Below are positions 1 through 10,355 of a stretch of 60,000 bases of DNA, in pieces. The stretch is from positions 13,491,297 to 13,551,296 of the forward strand of contig NC_049996.1 in the NCBI RefSeq assembly GCF_000003815.2. Reading direction: 5' to 3'. Origin of the DNA: Branchiostoma floridae (Eukaryota; Chordata; Leptocardii; Amphioxiformes; Branchiostomatidae). The notes below the pieces were generated by a model. The model did no database searches. It was given only the letters and a program-made list of their open reading frames with translations, and was not told where the DNA came from. A program made the translations under genes and the position numbers. Position 1 is the stretch's first letter; the number at the start of each line of letters is the position of its first letter.

Positions 1-369
1 AAACTCCTCCTTTAACCATAGCCAACAAATGGCAATTTATCAGTTCAAATACTCGACATGAGACTGATAATAATGGCACGACCCCGAGAAAAACATTTAC
101 ACAATACATGCCCCCTGAGATTTCTGATAACAAATAATCAATAGTTCTAATACGCTACCATTAAATAACGTCAAAGATTTGAGAACACATATTTTTTAAC
201 ACATATTATTTTTCAGTAAACCATTTTATGCAAGTTTTAGCGTTACTCTAGCAATTGTGTTTACAATTCGTTTTTCTGTCATCAGCGCAGCCTGTACTAT
301 TCTCGGACGTACAGCTTGCAACATGATATGTGACACGACAACAATACCTTCTTCAGTCTCCTTCAATCC
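1..369. other. No gene seen
   Basis: AT-rich sequence with no open frame worth reporting. The last few bases lead into the BEN-gene-like remnant that follows. Confidence 0.5.
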
Positions 370-648
370 CAAGTCTCTTCTGGTTCCATGTCCACTCCTT
401 CTAAGTCCTCTGTGGCTGACATTGGCCTGACAAATACAACTGGTCCTCTCTCAGCGCCTAACAGTGCCAATCAACGACGGGGTGTATGTGAGGGAGTCAA
501 TTGAGAACAAGTCACACGAAGAATACACTACCAAGTATTAGGAGATCGTCGCCACTGTACAGCTGTCAGAAGATACGACACTATCGATGGCAGAGATATT
601 GAGAACCTAGAACGCCGTGGAACAGGCCGCGGGGTAGTCATTAAATAA
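370..648 (+). pseudogene. Remnant of a Ser/Thr-rich ORF related to the BEN-domain pseudogene at 50-51 kb
   Basis: A 92-codon frame runs from 370 to a TAA at 648 with a single internal TGA at 502-504. Its first part (SSGSMSTPSKSSVADIG, then LTNTTGP) is clearly the same sequence as the low-complexity Ser/Thr/Pro stretch upstream of the BEN domain on the minus strand near 50760-50900, where I read SSGLMSNSS, a stop, then SYVADIELTNTTRP. DNA similarity extends over roughly 90 bases and then stops. The second half (ending GDRRHCTAVRRYDTIDG... RGVVIK) has no counterpart there and I do not recognise it. It may be a decayed exon from another copy of the same mobile or multi-copy gene. No BEN domain is visible here. 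I am confident of the similarity, not of the function. Confidence 0.5.
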
Positions 649-1508
649 TGTTTTACTCACACTGTGACAAAAGTTCTTGTCTTTTATCAGTTGTCACTTG
701 GGGCTCAGGAGCAATCGGACCTGTCATTTGGGGCTTCCTCAGCCGCCTGTTCTGACTCCAATTTATACCGATCTCTGTCTTGGCTGTAAGCATTTGACTA
801 TCTGGAAACCTATCTCTTGCTAGGTTCTTGAAGCTCTGCCTGGATGATGACCATGAGCTCGTCTAGTAGTTGGGCACATTTATCCCTGCACTGGCCAAGT
901 TGTGTGCTCCCTGTAACTTGGGGAGTGCCTCCTTGCTGTTACAAATGTTACCTCTGAAGCTGTCTTCCTTGCTTCTGTGATTGGCCGGTTCAAATGAGAA
1001 TATCAGTTTTATTGCTGATTTGAAATTAACCAATGGATTTTGCTCTAGAAAGCTGTACTGAAACTGAATAGTTTAATCACGTTCTACTTGGCAATCACTG
1101 AAAGGAACTACTGGCTTTGTTAAAAAATTGTCTCTTTATTCTGTAAGTACTCACAAATACTAATTGGAGGGTTACAGCAAGATGTCTAGATTTAATATGT
1201 GTTATAATCTGTATAGAATATTTTTTTAATGCATTTTATTGGCTTGGGCGTGGGTAAAATTTGCCCAAGCGAAACTGCAACTGAAGAGAAGATTTCTCCA
1301 TAAAAAAACTGTCTCCGTTGTCCCTGTTGACGACGAGTGTAAGTAAAACAGGACGGCTGTCTTATTTCTGGGCGTGCATATTATTCTATTCTGAATTGTC
1401 CATTGTTCGTTTGTCGTAACAAATTACAATTTTAAGCCTGATTATCACCCTTCGTAGTGTTGGCACACTCCGAGCTAGAACCTTGTTGTATGTGTCATCG
1501 CAAATTAT
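649..1508. other. No gene seen
   Basis: No recognisable coding sequence. On the minus strand near 840-905 there is a short frame containing CRDKCAQLLDELMVIIQAEL, too short and isolated to call. Confidence 0.4.
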
Positions 1509-1682
1509 CTAATCATGCGCAAGGTTGACAAAGTCGCTTTTTCCTTCAGCTCTCTCCAAGTGTCGGTATTCCGCAAAACGTTTTGTATGATTCAGATTGT
1601 GGGCAGGTCGCTGCACATGTCTTGCGGCTTTGACATCCAATGTTACACAGGGAGTTTGGCGGCATAACCGGCAAGTGGTCAT
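1509..1682 (-). CDS. Small ORF (57 aa) with a CxxC...PC zinc-knuckle-like N-terminus
   Basis: An ATG at 1682-1680 opens a 57-codon frame that ends at a TAG (1511-1509). It starts MTTCRLCRQTPCVTLDVKAA and continues with HTKRFAEYRHLERAEGK. The arrangement of C-x2-C, a PC dipeptide six residues later, and then an R-[FY]-x2-YR segment resembles a small cysteine module I associate with multi-copy proteins of invertebrate genomes in which a C..C...PC motif precedes an 'RY..YR' stretch. It may be a complete micro-ORF, but more likely it is one exon or a remnant, because the expected downstream 'P.C....R..FP' part is absent. Function is unknown. The neighbours are other mobile-element fragments. Confidence 0.3.
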   Translation of the reverse strand: MTTCRLCRQTPCVTLDVKAARHVQRPAHNLNHTKRFAEYRHLERAEGKSDFVNLAHD

Positions 1683-2503
1683 TTCCTTGTAAAGAAAAAA
1701 AAATCACTCTTCCTTTAGGTTCTGTAGTTTAGGTCAAATCTGTTATACAGCTGGTCCATTCTTCTGAAATTAAAGATCAGACTTCAACACGCATCATGGT
1801 TATAACGTAAGTTCAGCTTGTTTGGAAATGTTAATGCCCGTCCCAAAGCCACGCCCCACCTCGTCCCCGTCCCTGCGCTATCGTTACTGATATTGTCGTG
1901 TCATATGGCAGTACTCAGACAAGGGCATGACGTGACCTTTAACCAAGAAGAATAAGGCCATGCGCCACAGCGCGCTGCATTGCCGTGACCTCTGGTGACC
2001 CACCGCGTTTCGGCATTGGACCAGTTACTTTTCTTACTGCGTTTGACCTGCGACATGTTTAGCAAATACCTGTAAACACAAACAAAACAAACCGAAGAAA
2101 ACGTTTGATACTTTGAAGAAATAAAGTTACTGACAGACGAGCAGACGAGAATGGCGTGGCTTGTGTTTAGAGAAGCGCGGGACGCGGGTTGCCTGCGACG
2201 CGGATCCGTTTACCCGAGGTTGGTCGTCACCTCCGGAGGTGCCACACTGCGTCGCGCCACAGCGCGCCACAGCGCGTCGTTTTCGCTTTTACACGGAGAA
2301 AAAAAGTGACGTAGGACGCGCGTCGCTTGATTTTTTTGCCTCGTGTAAATCGGGCCTTTGTTACAATCTTTGCTGCAACAAAGCCAACGGGTGGTGGAAG
2401 ATAGCACATGTATTCTAACATGTATTCATGATTGGTGAGGCTTTGTGTATTTTAATGAAGAATGTAACATGTGACAACTACTCCGCTGCAAGCGCCTTCT
2501 CCA
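1683..2503. other. CpG-rich stretch without identifiable gene
   Basis: From about 1960 to 2290 CpG density rises sharply above the surroundings. The motif GCGCCACAGCGCG occurs at 1962 and twice in overlapping tandem at 2254-2277. A frame of 85 codons (2161-2418, plus) and two overlapping minus frames pass through here, but CpG-rich DNA has few stops and none of the three shows a domain. It could be an unmethylated promoter or first-exon region, or repeat-derived sequence. Confidence 0.35.
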
Positions 2504-2715
2504 TACTGTAAATGTATTTAAGTTCGCGGGGATTTAATTTCGCGGTAGCGGGAAAAGGGACTTTTCGCGGTGGATTTAAGTTCGCGGTAACACCATAGAC
2601 TGCAATCTAATATCATAATAGAAGAATTTTCGCGGTGGTTTTAAATTCGCGGTGAAGTGGTCACCGCGAAAACCGCGAACATTAATCCACCGCGAACATT
2701 TCTGCATTTACAGTA
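2504..2715. mobile_element. Foldback MITE with TA target duplication
   Basis: The element starts ta|ctgtaaatg and ends catttacag|ta, so the flanking TA dinucleotides (2504-2505 and 2714-2715) are the expected target duplication and the body is about 208 bp. The termini are inverted repeats, and the interior is dominated by 'ttcgcgg' and 'ccgcgaa' blocks that pair with each other (for instance 2524 against 2675), so one strand could fold almost end to end. Elements built of ttcgcggt blocks and ending in tttacagt are abundant in marine invertebrate genomes. No coding capacity. Probably mobilised in trans by a TA-targeting transposase, superfamily not determined. Confidence 0.75.
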
Positions 2716-2859
2716 TAATGTGTGTTTTTTGTGTGAACGGTGTTGTGTTCATGTATTTACGTATGTATTTTTTCTTTGTGTGTACATGCATACATTGTGT
2801 GCATACCGTTATGTGTGTATACATGTATGTGTTTCTGTATGTCTATATGTCATGTGTGA

Positions 2860-4125
2860 TTATATGTTCTTTTTTTTCGCCAAAATTTTTTCCTCTACTT
2901 CTCTCCAACTCGCCATCTCGATTTCTTTCGATACTCTCATCTTCTTCTGTGGAAGCAGCGGTGGGACGAGGAGATCTGCCATCTCTTCTGAGGCCAGCCT
3001 CACGACCAACGAATGAGCACGTCGTGGGCCGCAAGTTTGGTCTTGGCTCTCCCTAGGGGTTCGGGTAACCTGATTGTCCACCTGCCCAACAGTAAGCCAA
3101 CGCTTGGGTACTGCATCTGCGTTCACGGGGTAAATACCGGTAGCCTAAAAGCCTTTCTTGACTGTCGCCATCGTGAAAGACTTCCCAAATACTTAATTCA
3201 GCACGCGGCTGATGTTGCGTTTACAAATATCAACCCTTGGACGATTGTCCCAAAGAGTGTCTTTTAAGGTGAAAAAACATGTCTTATCGAGGGGTTGCAG
3301 GAAGTGAGAGGTGTATGTGTGGGGTGGGGGTGAGGCAAAGGAGAATCACATTTTCATTTATTGCTGGTTGGGTGGTCTTCACCGACAGGTGGGCTTCGCA
3401 TTGGTCCATGATAAGGAGGACAGGCCTCTCCTGTGGTACCTGCCTTATATAATGATTGCAAAAAAAAAACATTTCTCAAACAAGTCTTTGTCTGTAAACC
3501 CAGATTCAGACACAGCGTATAAGAAGTTGTCTGGTACTTTCTGTGGGTAGGCACCACTTGGGAAACTTTGCTAATAAATGATCATAGGGGTAAGCGCCTT
3601 TCCCTCTGCGGTGATTGCCAAGTGGAAGGTTAGTCTGTCCTTTGTACCAGAACTTCTGGACGGTACTCCCCGTACACCCTTGGGAACTAGTACCCTTCCT
3701 CTATTCATCTCCATAGAGATGCTCGTCTTATCGCAGTTGTGGATAAGGTGCGGTAGATTGTTCTTATCCAACATGTCTTTGTATAGCTTGAAAAAAGCAT
3801 CGATGACATCTTGAAAACACATCTTGGCACGCTCTCTGGACAGCAGATCCTATGCTCACTGTGTGATCGTCGGATGTCGTTTTTTTTGAACGAACGCCAC
3901 CACTTCCTACCAGCCACAAGCCTTTCCGTGGCTCTTGTCTCCCGAAACCGTGGAGCAGTATGTAACTTATTACACTCTTTCTCGTGAATTTCACCGGCCA
4001 AGGCTTTTAACATCCGTACGGAAATGGGATGAGGCCTTCTTAGGCGTCAAAAATTCGTTCAGCGGATATGGCCTCTTGCATCTGGGCGTCACTGTATGTT
4101 TTATATGCCTTGACGTTGGACTTGA
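2860..4125 (-). pseudogene. Broken pogo/Tigger-type transposase (CENP-B/jerky relatives)
   Basis: Several minus-strand frames line up in the order of a Tigger transposase. From the N-terminus: a psq-type HTH start (YKTYSDAQMQEAISA, about 4115-4060); a KWW..F linker (3900-3870); the DDE_1 core start with LPHLIHNCDKTSISME and VLVPKG (about 3760-3660) followed by LTFHLAITAEGKALTPMIIY (3630-3571); RPVLLIMDQCEAHLS (about 3430-3390), the second catalytic block with D-Q/N; HFLQPLDKTCFF (3303-3268); and the C-terminal KKGF, stop, ATGIYPVNADAVPK (about 3165-3110). At least four frameshifts and an in-frame TAG, where the family usually has Arg or Lys, make it dead. The family cuts and pastes at TA sites in the nucleus. 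It is interrupted and unlikely to be expressed. Confidence 0.85.
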
Positions 4126-5369
4126 TGGGGGTCCCTAAGCCATTTACGGACAACGGCTGCTGAAGGTTCATTTTTGCTGAAGGTAACGAAGAAAAAAATA
4201 GTTTGGTTTGATTTACAACTATTACAGTATAGGACCGATAGAAGTCTAGCCTCTACGACATATTTTAACATTTTTCATATGTTCACCACCGCTAAAGGCT
4301 ATCAGAATGTTTTCCGAAATCAATGCGCAATATATTTGTAAAATGTCATCCATAAATTTCACTTGTGGCCTAATCGCAAGAAAAATTGGTCTGCCTGACA
4401 CCCCTGGAATTATATGCATGTGCCCTGTCGTACCATTGCTAAGTCGCTGTCATATCAGCTTCACAATCAACAGTTGACGGTAGGGAATGTCTACGCAGGG
4501 CATTGTGCACACATCTAATCACCTTTCATGTCAATTATAAACTAATAAAGTAATAGTTAATACTCGTCGTCTGCATTGTAGCTGTGTTACAGTACGTGTG
4601 CACATGTATGTGTTGTACAGTAATGTGTAGTGGATACATATTACTGTGTATGTGCACATTACTGTGTAAGTGCAATGTGCATATTACTGTGTATGAACTT
4701 ATGATGTGCTGTCTATTTTTTACATACATAGTCATAGATCAAAGTGAACAAGATGCAATCGGACACGTTGAGAGAGATGCAAAATGTAAATGTCATCTTT
4801 TCACACCACTAGCTAACTAACTACCGAACATTAAATTATTTGGTTACAATTTAAAGGATATCTTTTAGATAACCATGATTGCACTCAATGTCAGAGTTTA
4901 CGTCTACGCAAAGCTACGCAGCCGATAGCACCTTAAAACTCACTACTTGTGAAGAGCCAGCAGGGTCTTCTGGAGTGTACCTAAATCTCTGCTCAGACTG
5001 CAGAGGAACAACAGATACAGTCAGTCATTAAAGCTCATAGCCCGGTTGCAGGATGGACGGTACAAATTTGTGCTAAACTTTCTGTGTTTGAAAAGAAAAA
5101 GTGTTAAAACATACTGCAGCATAAACATTCTGTGTAGGAACGTATATATCCAATTGTAACATGTAATACATTGTTGTGAAACCAAATACTAGTGTAACGT
5201 GTGACTGGTACGAGCATGAGGATTTGCAACACCATCATATGCAACCTAATACTTAGAATGTTAAACAGACCGCATTGATCACCGAATTCCTTGCCTCCTT
5301 GACAACTCGATCAACTGTACTATTGGACTGTACTGCCTTCTTGACTAGACACAGGCAACACGTATCACA
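4126..5369. other. No gene; local TG/CA-rich simple repeat
   Basis: No coding signal. Between about 4584 and 4700 a degenerate repeat built of 'tgcacattactgtgta' and 'acagtaatgtg' units recurs three to four times. The remainder is unremarkable AT-rich DNA. Confidence 0.4.
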
Positions 5370-5880
5370 GTGTCACCTGGTTTCATTGCATTGCGGGTCG
5401 TCACTAGCCTGGGTACCATCCGGGTAGTAGTTCGCTCCTATTTTCGCTTCGGCTATCCTGCGATTATACGGAAATGTGTGCCATCGATCGCACCAGCACA
5501 TTGCGGAAAACCTGTTTTGTTATCGAGCTCCTTAATAATATCACGAAGACGGTCTCCTCTCGGGATTTATTTATCTATTTCAAACAGACAAACTTACAAG
5601 AGCAGGAAGCTGCAGTCTTCCTGAATTGAGTAAGATTTGTTACATTAAAAACCGAGGCGGCCATTCTCATCATTAAGTCTTCCAGCCAGACCTTGCCCTT
5701 AAAGTTGTGGAGGACATCGTGTTTCCCACCAGTGCTTGCTACGGTCCCAGAACCACAGCGTTCGCTCCACCACTGACGCGTCCCGAGCAGCCTGTCATTG
5801 AATAGCCAGATTGGCAAACAACGATCGGCGGCCACGACTTCTTGCGATAGCAAGCCGCCGCCTACGTCTATGGGGGCCTA
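5370..5880 (-). pseudogene. Broken PIF/Harbinger (HARBI1-like) transposase
   Basis: The minus strand carries LRDIIKEL followed by TGFPQCAGAIDGTHFRII (about 5550-5470). This is the hallmark first-aspartate block of DDE_Tnp_4 transposases, in which the D of AIDGTH is catalytic. It is followed by a stop and then GANYYP, matching the 'NYYNRKG' region. Upstream (5870-5640) two frames share the N-terminal part: RSKHWWETRC in one frame and GKVWLEDLMMRM in the next, the usual 'WWE...WLE.FRM' order, joined by a frameshift. The second and third catalytic acids are not seen. The gene is truncated and frameshifted, so inactive. Active relatives work with a partner Myb-like protein and insert at TTA or TAA trinucleotides. 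Confidence 0.8.
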
Positions 5881-6578
5881 AAATATAATTCATTATAGAT
5901 ATCATTTGACTCTGTCCGGGAGCTGGCAAGACAAGTTTTATATAATTCTTAGTTTATGATATGAAATTCATGGTAATCATTTTCTACTAGATACATGACA
6001 TGTAATGATACATTGTAGCATTCATGTTGACAGTTTTTTCTTATAATAAGAACATTTCATGAACAGTGGGTCAGTGGCAATACAAAAATTGGCACAACAT
6101 TTCATTTCCTGCATATAAATTTTAGTTGTATGTACAGGAGTTTCACAGGAAATTATATCGCAGGAATTATTTTGCTTGTCTTGCATATCACCACCAACAT
6201 AACTTTGCAAATGACTAATGCAAATACCAAAAAAATGCTAACTAGCCTTGAATAGCGCAAGCACAACACTTGCCAGAGTAACAAAAATAGATTATATACA
6301 GCAACATATTTAACTATTTATATCCCATTTCAAGAACAAAAGGAAACTTTACTGCACTTTAAACAACCAATAGTATATTTGTAAAGATTATTAATCCAGA
6401 ATACAATAAATTGAAGATGATTCCGTCTATATTTCTGGGTATATTTCAAATCTTATTTAGTCGTTTCGAACGGCATCCGCCGGCCGTTCTTCGCCAGTGA
6501 AATGAAAAGAAAAGTTTACAAATCTGCGGAACACAGAATACCTTTTATGTTCTAAATAAATAAAACGGGTACGGTGTT
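5881..6578. other. No gene; one copy of a dispersed hairpin motif
   Basis: Mostly featureless. On the minus strand 6504-6456 reads TTTCACTGGCGAAGAACGG, then a short palindromic spacer and CCGTTCGAAACG. The same layout recurs at 42716 and 45939 on the plus strand. Confidence 0.45.
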
Positions 6579-7049
6579 CTAAAGTAAACAAGACATGTAA
6601 GTACTGAGGTATTCTAAACAGTGTTCTGCTTTGTGGCTTTTGTGCTTCCCCCTGCAGCCACAAAGTTTGTTAGCAAAACTATACCCTAGCATCATGTTCT
6701 CCCCTGTCACTGTTTCCACCACTGGAAGGGTTGCCTGAGTTGAGTTTTGTGTGTACGCCGGATTATTGTACGCCCCGTCCATGGCGACTATGGTCAGGGC
6801 GGGCTCCCCGTCCTTTACGCTTTCCCCCCGCGCCTCACACACATTCCTAAGCTTCCCCATGTTTTCTGCTGAAGATTCCTCTGTTTCCCGAAGTACCAAT
6901 TCGTAGGGTTTGTTTGTTGTTATTTTGTAATTTGCTGCTAGTACCTGTTTTTGTTGCGCCCATTAATGTGGCTACCTCCGTTATGCCCATCGGAACTTTT
7001 GTCAGTACCAGAGCCATTTGTACTGTCTTTTTTTGGTTGTTTTGGACCC
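6579..7049 (-). pseudogene. Mutator-like transposase fragment
   Basis: Two minus frames join across a frameshift near 6905-6925. The first, opening after a plausible acceptor (taaccag at about 7050), reads GVQNNQKKTVQMALVLTKVP, then MGITEVATLMGA. The second reads RETEESSAENMGKLR, GESVKDGEPALTIVAMDGAY, then NNPAYTQ, TLPVVETVTGE and SFANKLC-x-CRGKH-K-SHKAEHC. A DG-x-YNN block followed by a [TV]-x2-[VT]-E-x-[VN]-T-x-E segment and a Cys-rich K-C motif is what I associate with the Mutator-like transposases of cnidarians, molluscs and amphioxus. The following catalytic blocks are missing: after 6600 the frame decays into unrelated sequence. Cut-and-paste transposition would be the ancestral role. 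The family name is from memory and should be tested. Confidence 0.55.
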
Positions 7050-7413
7050 CTGGTTACCCCCTCCCGCCTGTCTCAGGCTCTTTGTATAATTGGAATATTT
7101 TAGTATGAAAACCGCAGTGCGCACTTGTCGCATTGTAGAGCTTCTTTATACCCTGTTCCAAATTTTCGTTCGAACGCGGGTGGCATTGTGACATTAGGTT
7201 ACCGCCACGGTAACAAGAATCGTCACGTCACCATTACGGTAACCAAAACCGGCAGGGGGTGTGGCAAGTTATGTCAGGCTTGTGTAATGCTGTTTGGGCA
7301 CCAACAGGGGGCGCTGATCCAGTACACCAGTAGTAACCGTTAGTAATGTATGCCGCGCGCGCTCGTATTCGGGCAAAGTAATGATACAAAACAGACAACA
7401 TAAAAAAAGGAAC

Positions 7414-7582
7414 CTTCAACGTCCTGCACATAGCCTTCAATAAAATTTGAATACCCCTTCTTCTGTTGTGACAGTGGAATTTTCGCCGACTTTTTTGCCC
7501 ATGCGTCGACGCTATCAAACGTCAAGGGCGGGATATTGCCTAGGTACTTGGTCCACTGTGTTACGGAACACGAGGAGGCCAT
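7414..7582 (-). CDS. Probable first exon of a transposon-type gene, upstream of the Mutator-like fragment
   Basis: An ATG in good context (caaaATGGCC) opens MASSCSVTQWTKYLGNI, FDSVDAWAKKSAKIPLSQQ, KKGYSNFIEGYVQDVE and ends at a possible donor (GAAG|gttcct at 7414). A 'W......IP..T...VD.WA......+.......+GY..F.EGY+..V' pattern is typical of the N-terminus of SWIM-finger/YqaJ-type proteins, which are multi-copy in amphioxus and cnidarians. It lies 365 bp upstream of, and in the same direction as, the Mutator-like fragment, so the two could be exons of one element. Upstream DNA (7583-7650) contains GGCCATGTTT and CCGCGG and could be its promoter. The exon is intact as read; downstream exons are broken or not found. 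Confidence 0.45.
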
Positions 7583-8109
7583 TTTGTTTCCTTGCGTTCC
7601 AAGCCTCGTTTTCGTGTAAACATGGCCGCGGCGTGAATAGCGTGTATAGGAGTAGAACTATTTGGACGTTGTTTTTTTTATGTAATAGGTTGAAGTTATT
7701 CACTAAGTCCATAAGGGCCGGTAGGTACATGTCCCTTGGCTCTGGCACATTTTTGGTCTGAACATGAACAGATTACATACTTTCCAGTAGGCCGGGAGTG
7801 TCTTCTTTTGGTCTGAGTCGTCCTGGTGTTTCGCAGTTGGCAGTACGGGCCATTTGGCAGAGATGATTTTCTAGCCGCTGGAATTTTTCCGTCGGGTGAG
7901 GTGATGTGTTCCATGTCTGTCTCGGATGCGCCACTTGAAATCGTCCCTTGCGTGGCCGATGTCTCCCTCTACTTGGGCGGCCGCCCACGCCAGACATTGT
8001 CACCCCTTGAAGTTCTTTGCTTTCCGCATAAAGACGGCGTTGCACCGCCTTTTGAGGCTAGACAGTGCAGCTTACATCTTAATATCACTTGTGTGTGACA
8101 AGAACAAGC
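7583..8109. other. GC-richer flank without identified gene
   Basis: Three minus frames of 72-90 codons overlap between 7696 and 8045 and all are similarly open, so I cannot pick one. One contains CSDQKCARAKGHV. It may be the 5' flank of the exon at 7414-7582 or an unrecognised decayed ORF. Confidence 0.3.
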
Positions 8110-8530
8110 AAAGAAATAAAGTTGTTGTCTTAGCTGTTTTAGTGTTTTATTTTTCAGTTATGGCAGGAAGTGATGCAAATCTGCCAATCACCCAGAAGTA
8201 GTATGCCGATTGGTTGTATTCCAAAACACAGTACCTCTCCAAAAATTATTAAGATAAAGTTTGCACCTGGTGGCATTTGGGTAATCCGAGTTGAATATTG
8301 ATCATGGCCTTCCTATCATTATCGAAACATAACCGTATTCGATGTTCACTGTCACCAATTTCGCTAATTTTTGTTTGGCAAGTATTTTCTAATTTTTAAT
8401 CTCAGAATCATGGCAGAGTCCCGCGCGCGGGAATACTTGTAACGTAATATTTCCCGACAGCTAAAGATACACATTCCTTATCTCCAACAACCTGGCAATG
8501 TTACCTGGCTTGTAGAATTTTGCGTGTGAA
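8110..8530 (+). repeat. Dispersed repeat family R1, copy 1
   Basis: The block around 8158 (ttatggcaggaagtgatg, ctgccaatcaccc, gccgattggttgtatt) matches 47878-47940 (plus) and the reverse complement of 18360-18455. A second shared block contains a 'gcgcgggaa' core followed by an 'acttgtaa..taat' stretch (8424-8450), and a third is ttgtagaattttgcgtgtgaatg-like (8510-8532) against ttacgtgtagaattttgtgt at 48341. No open frame is shared between copies, so it is probably a non-coding mobile element. Confidence 0.7.
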
Positions 8531-10047
8531 TGATTGCTATGCACTCGTTTTCAATCTTGTCAAGCATTGTTTCACTATGCAGTACCTTCTCTCCTTGTAC
8601 CTCTGAAATATTTTCTATTTTATTCTGTTGTCTGCTGGTCTACTAACCTACGGCCATCGACTCCCTTCCATTTACTCCTAGGCCTGCAGCCAAAACGTTC
8701 TATACCAACAGAGTTCTGTAAGCAATTGATGCAATCGTTTAATCATAAACTTGGCACTTATTGCATCAACACCTAAAAATCTTGTCTAAGTTGACTTTTT
8801 ATGTATTAATGGTATGATGTATTTTTGTTTGACCCGACCATGGTGGCTAGTCTCAAAGATGGAGTATTGTACGCTACGTCCTTTATGCTTTCTGTAGCAT
8901 AGCTTTTTTAGTTTCCTTGTCTGTTTTCTGGGGACTCCTCAGTATCTGTCATTCCTATAAACTTTCTAACCCATGATATCCATAGGAACTTTTCTGAGTG
9001 CAAAAGAAATTTGAAAATATATAACCAACCCCCTTTTCATTGTTTCGCATGGATACGGAAATATTTCTATCTCAGATTCAAAGCAACAGACCTGGCGGTA
9101 AGAACGTAAACCTGTATTATATGCTCGCAGTGCTTTTTACTACCTGTCCCGACTAAGGCTACATCCAATAATGCGAATGCAAATTACTTGATTTATCCTT
9201 TATTCATACAAAATCGATCGCTAAGCAAAACGTTTGTGCAATGCTTCCACTAGAAATTAATCTGAATACTGAAAAAGTTTATATAAAAAACACATTACCA
9301 AGACCAGCAACATACTCATACCCTTTGATAATAAACAGTGACTGGATTATGTGGGGTAGTAGATTCCTGGAAAGAGAGGAAACATCAGGGTCCTTGTCAA
9401 AACCGCCCATTCACATTCAGACATTGCCAATTTCCTGTTTCAGCCTTTTGTAAAATCACGATTCTTTTACCTGTCCGCTTCACAATAGGAAGGCCCACAT
9501 AATACGTGTCCGTATCTGATGAATGAGTCGATATGTTATTTGTATCTGGCAGTGCTTAACGCAGCATGTAGCCAAACACGAGTGTCAATTTCCTCGTTAT
9601 TGTACCTACAGCATATTTATTTCTGTGAGTACACGTCTTAATGTGTTTTTTTTGTGTGTGTTTGAGAGACTCAAAATACGAAAGCTGATAAATGTGTCCA
9701 ATGACACCCTACTTACATCCCTGAACGTAAGTACATCTTCCTTCTGAATGTTCAAAATAGAAATTCCTGTAAGAAGACATATGTTTTGTACAAGAACAGG
9801 AAAGAAATGTATGCCTCAACAATTTTTCTGGCATAATGGATAACATTATGTCAAAAATAGAAGGACTCAGGCCAACTTGAGTTCTATCAGCGGATTTGAC
9901 CAGGGCCAGGTCTTTCACTTGCCTGATTAGTTAAGCTCTATAGGGTAATAATAAGAGATTTTAAATCTATTACGGTTTATCAGCATCTCATGGCTCTCGT
10001 CTAATGCAAATTTAAAATTTCGAGCACTAACGCTAGTGACAAAAACG
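8531..10047. other. No gene seen
   Basis: About 1.5 kb of AT-rich DNA without recognisable domains or repeats. A minus frame at 9918-9709 (contains LSPSIFDIMLSIMPEKLLRH) vaguely recalls retroelement gag linkers but cannot be supported. Confidence 0.4.
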
Positions 10048-10201
10048 CTATTTTTTCAAAAATTCCAGAATGTAATTTGGGCATGGTGACATATCAGGCA
10101 GATCTAGTGGAATAAGTTTAGAATATGTGACACGGTCAAAAAATGGAAAACAGGTGCCATATTCTTGTAAGAATGCAGCAAATTTCAGTATGTCATTAAA
10201 T
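10048..10201 (-). other. Unidentified 50-codon frame
   Basis: A frame free of stops reads FNDILKFAAFLQEYGTCF, then RVTYSKLIPLDLPDMSPC and YILEFLKK before a TAG. The composition looks protein-like, with a proline-bounded PLDLPDMSPCPNY stretch, but I do not recognise it and see no clean splice sites. It lies downstream of the P2X7-tail-like gene on the same strand and might be one of its later exons. Confidence 0.2.
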
Positions 10202-10355
10202 CATTATGAATTAATCTATGGAAAAACAAATCACTTCATCTTGAGCATAGGTAGTGGATCAGAACTCAGCAAAATCCTATACTCTGTACTATCTAAATCA
10301 ATCTCTGGATGCTCCATGTCTACGGTCTTCCTACATGCATTGTCGTACACAATCA

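Noticed and set aside
2652-3056. 134-codon plus-strand frame
   Set aside because: Starts in the foldback MITE, passes through a TG/TA-rich run and overlaps the Tigger C-terminus on the other strand.
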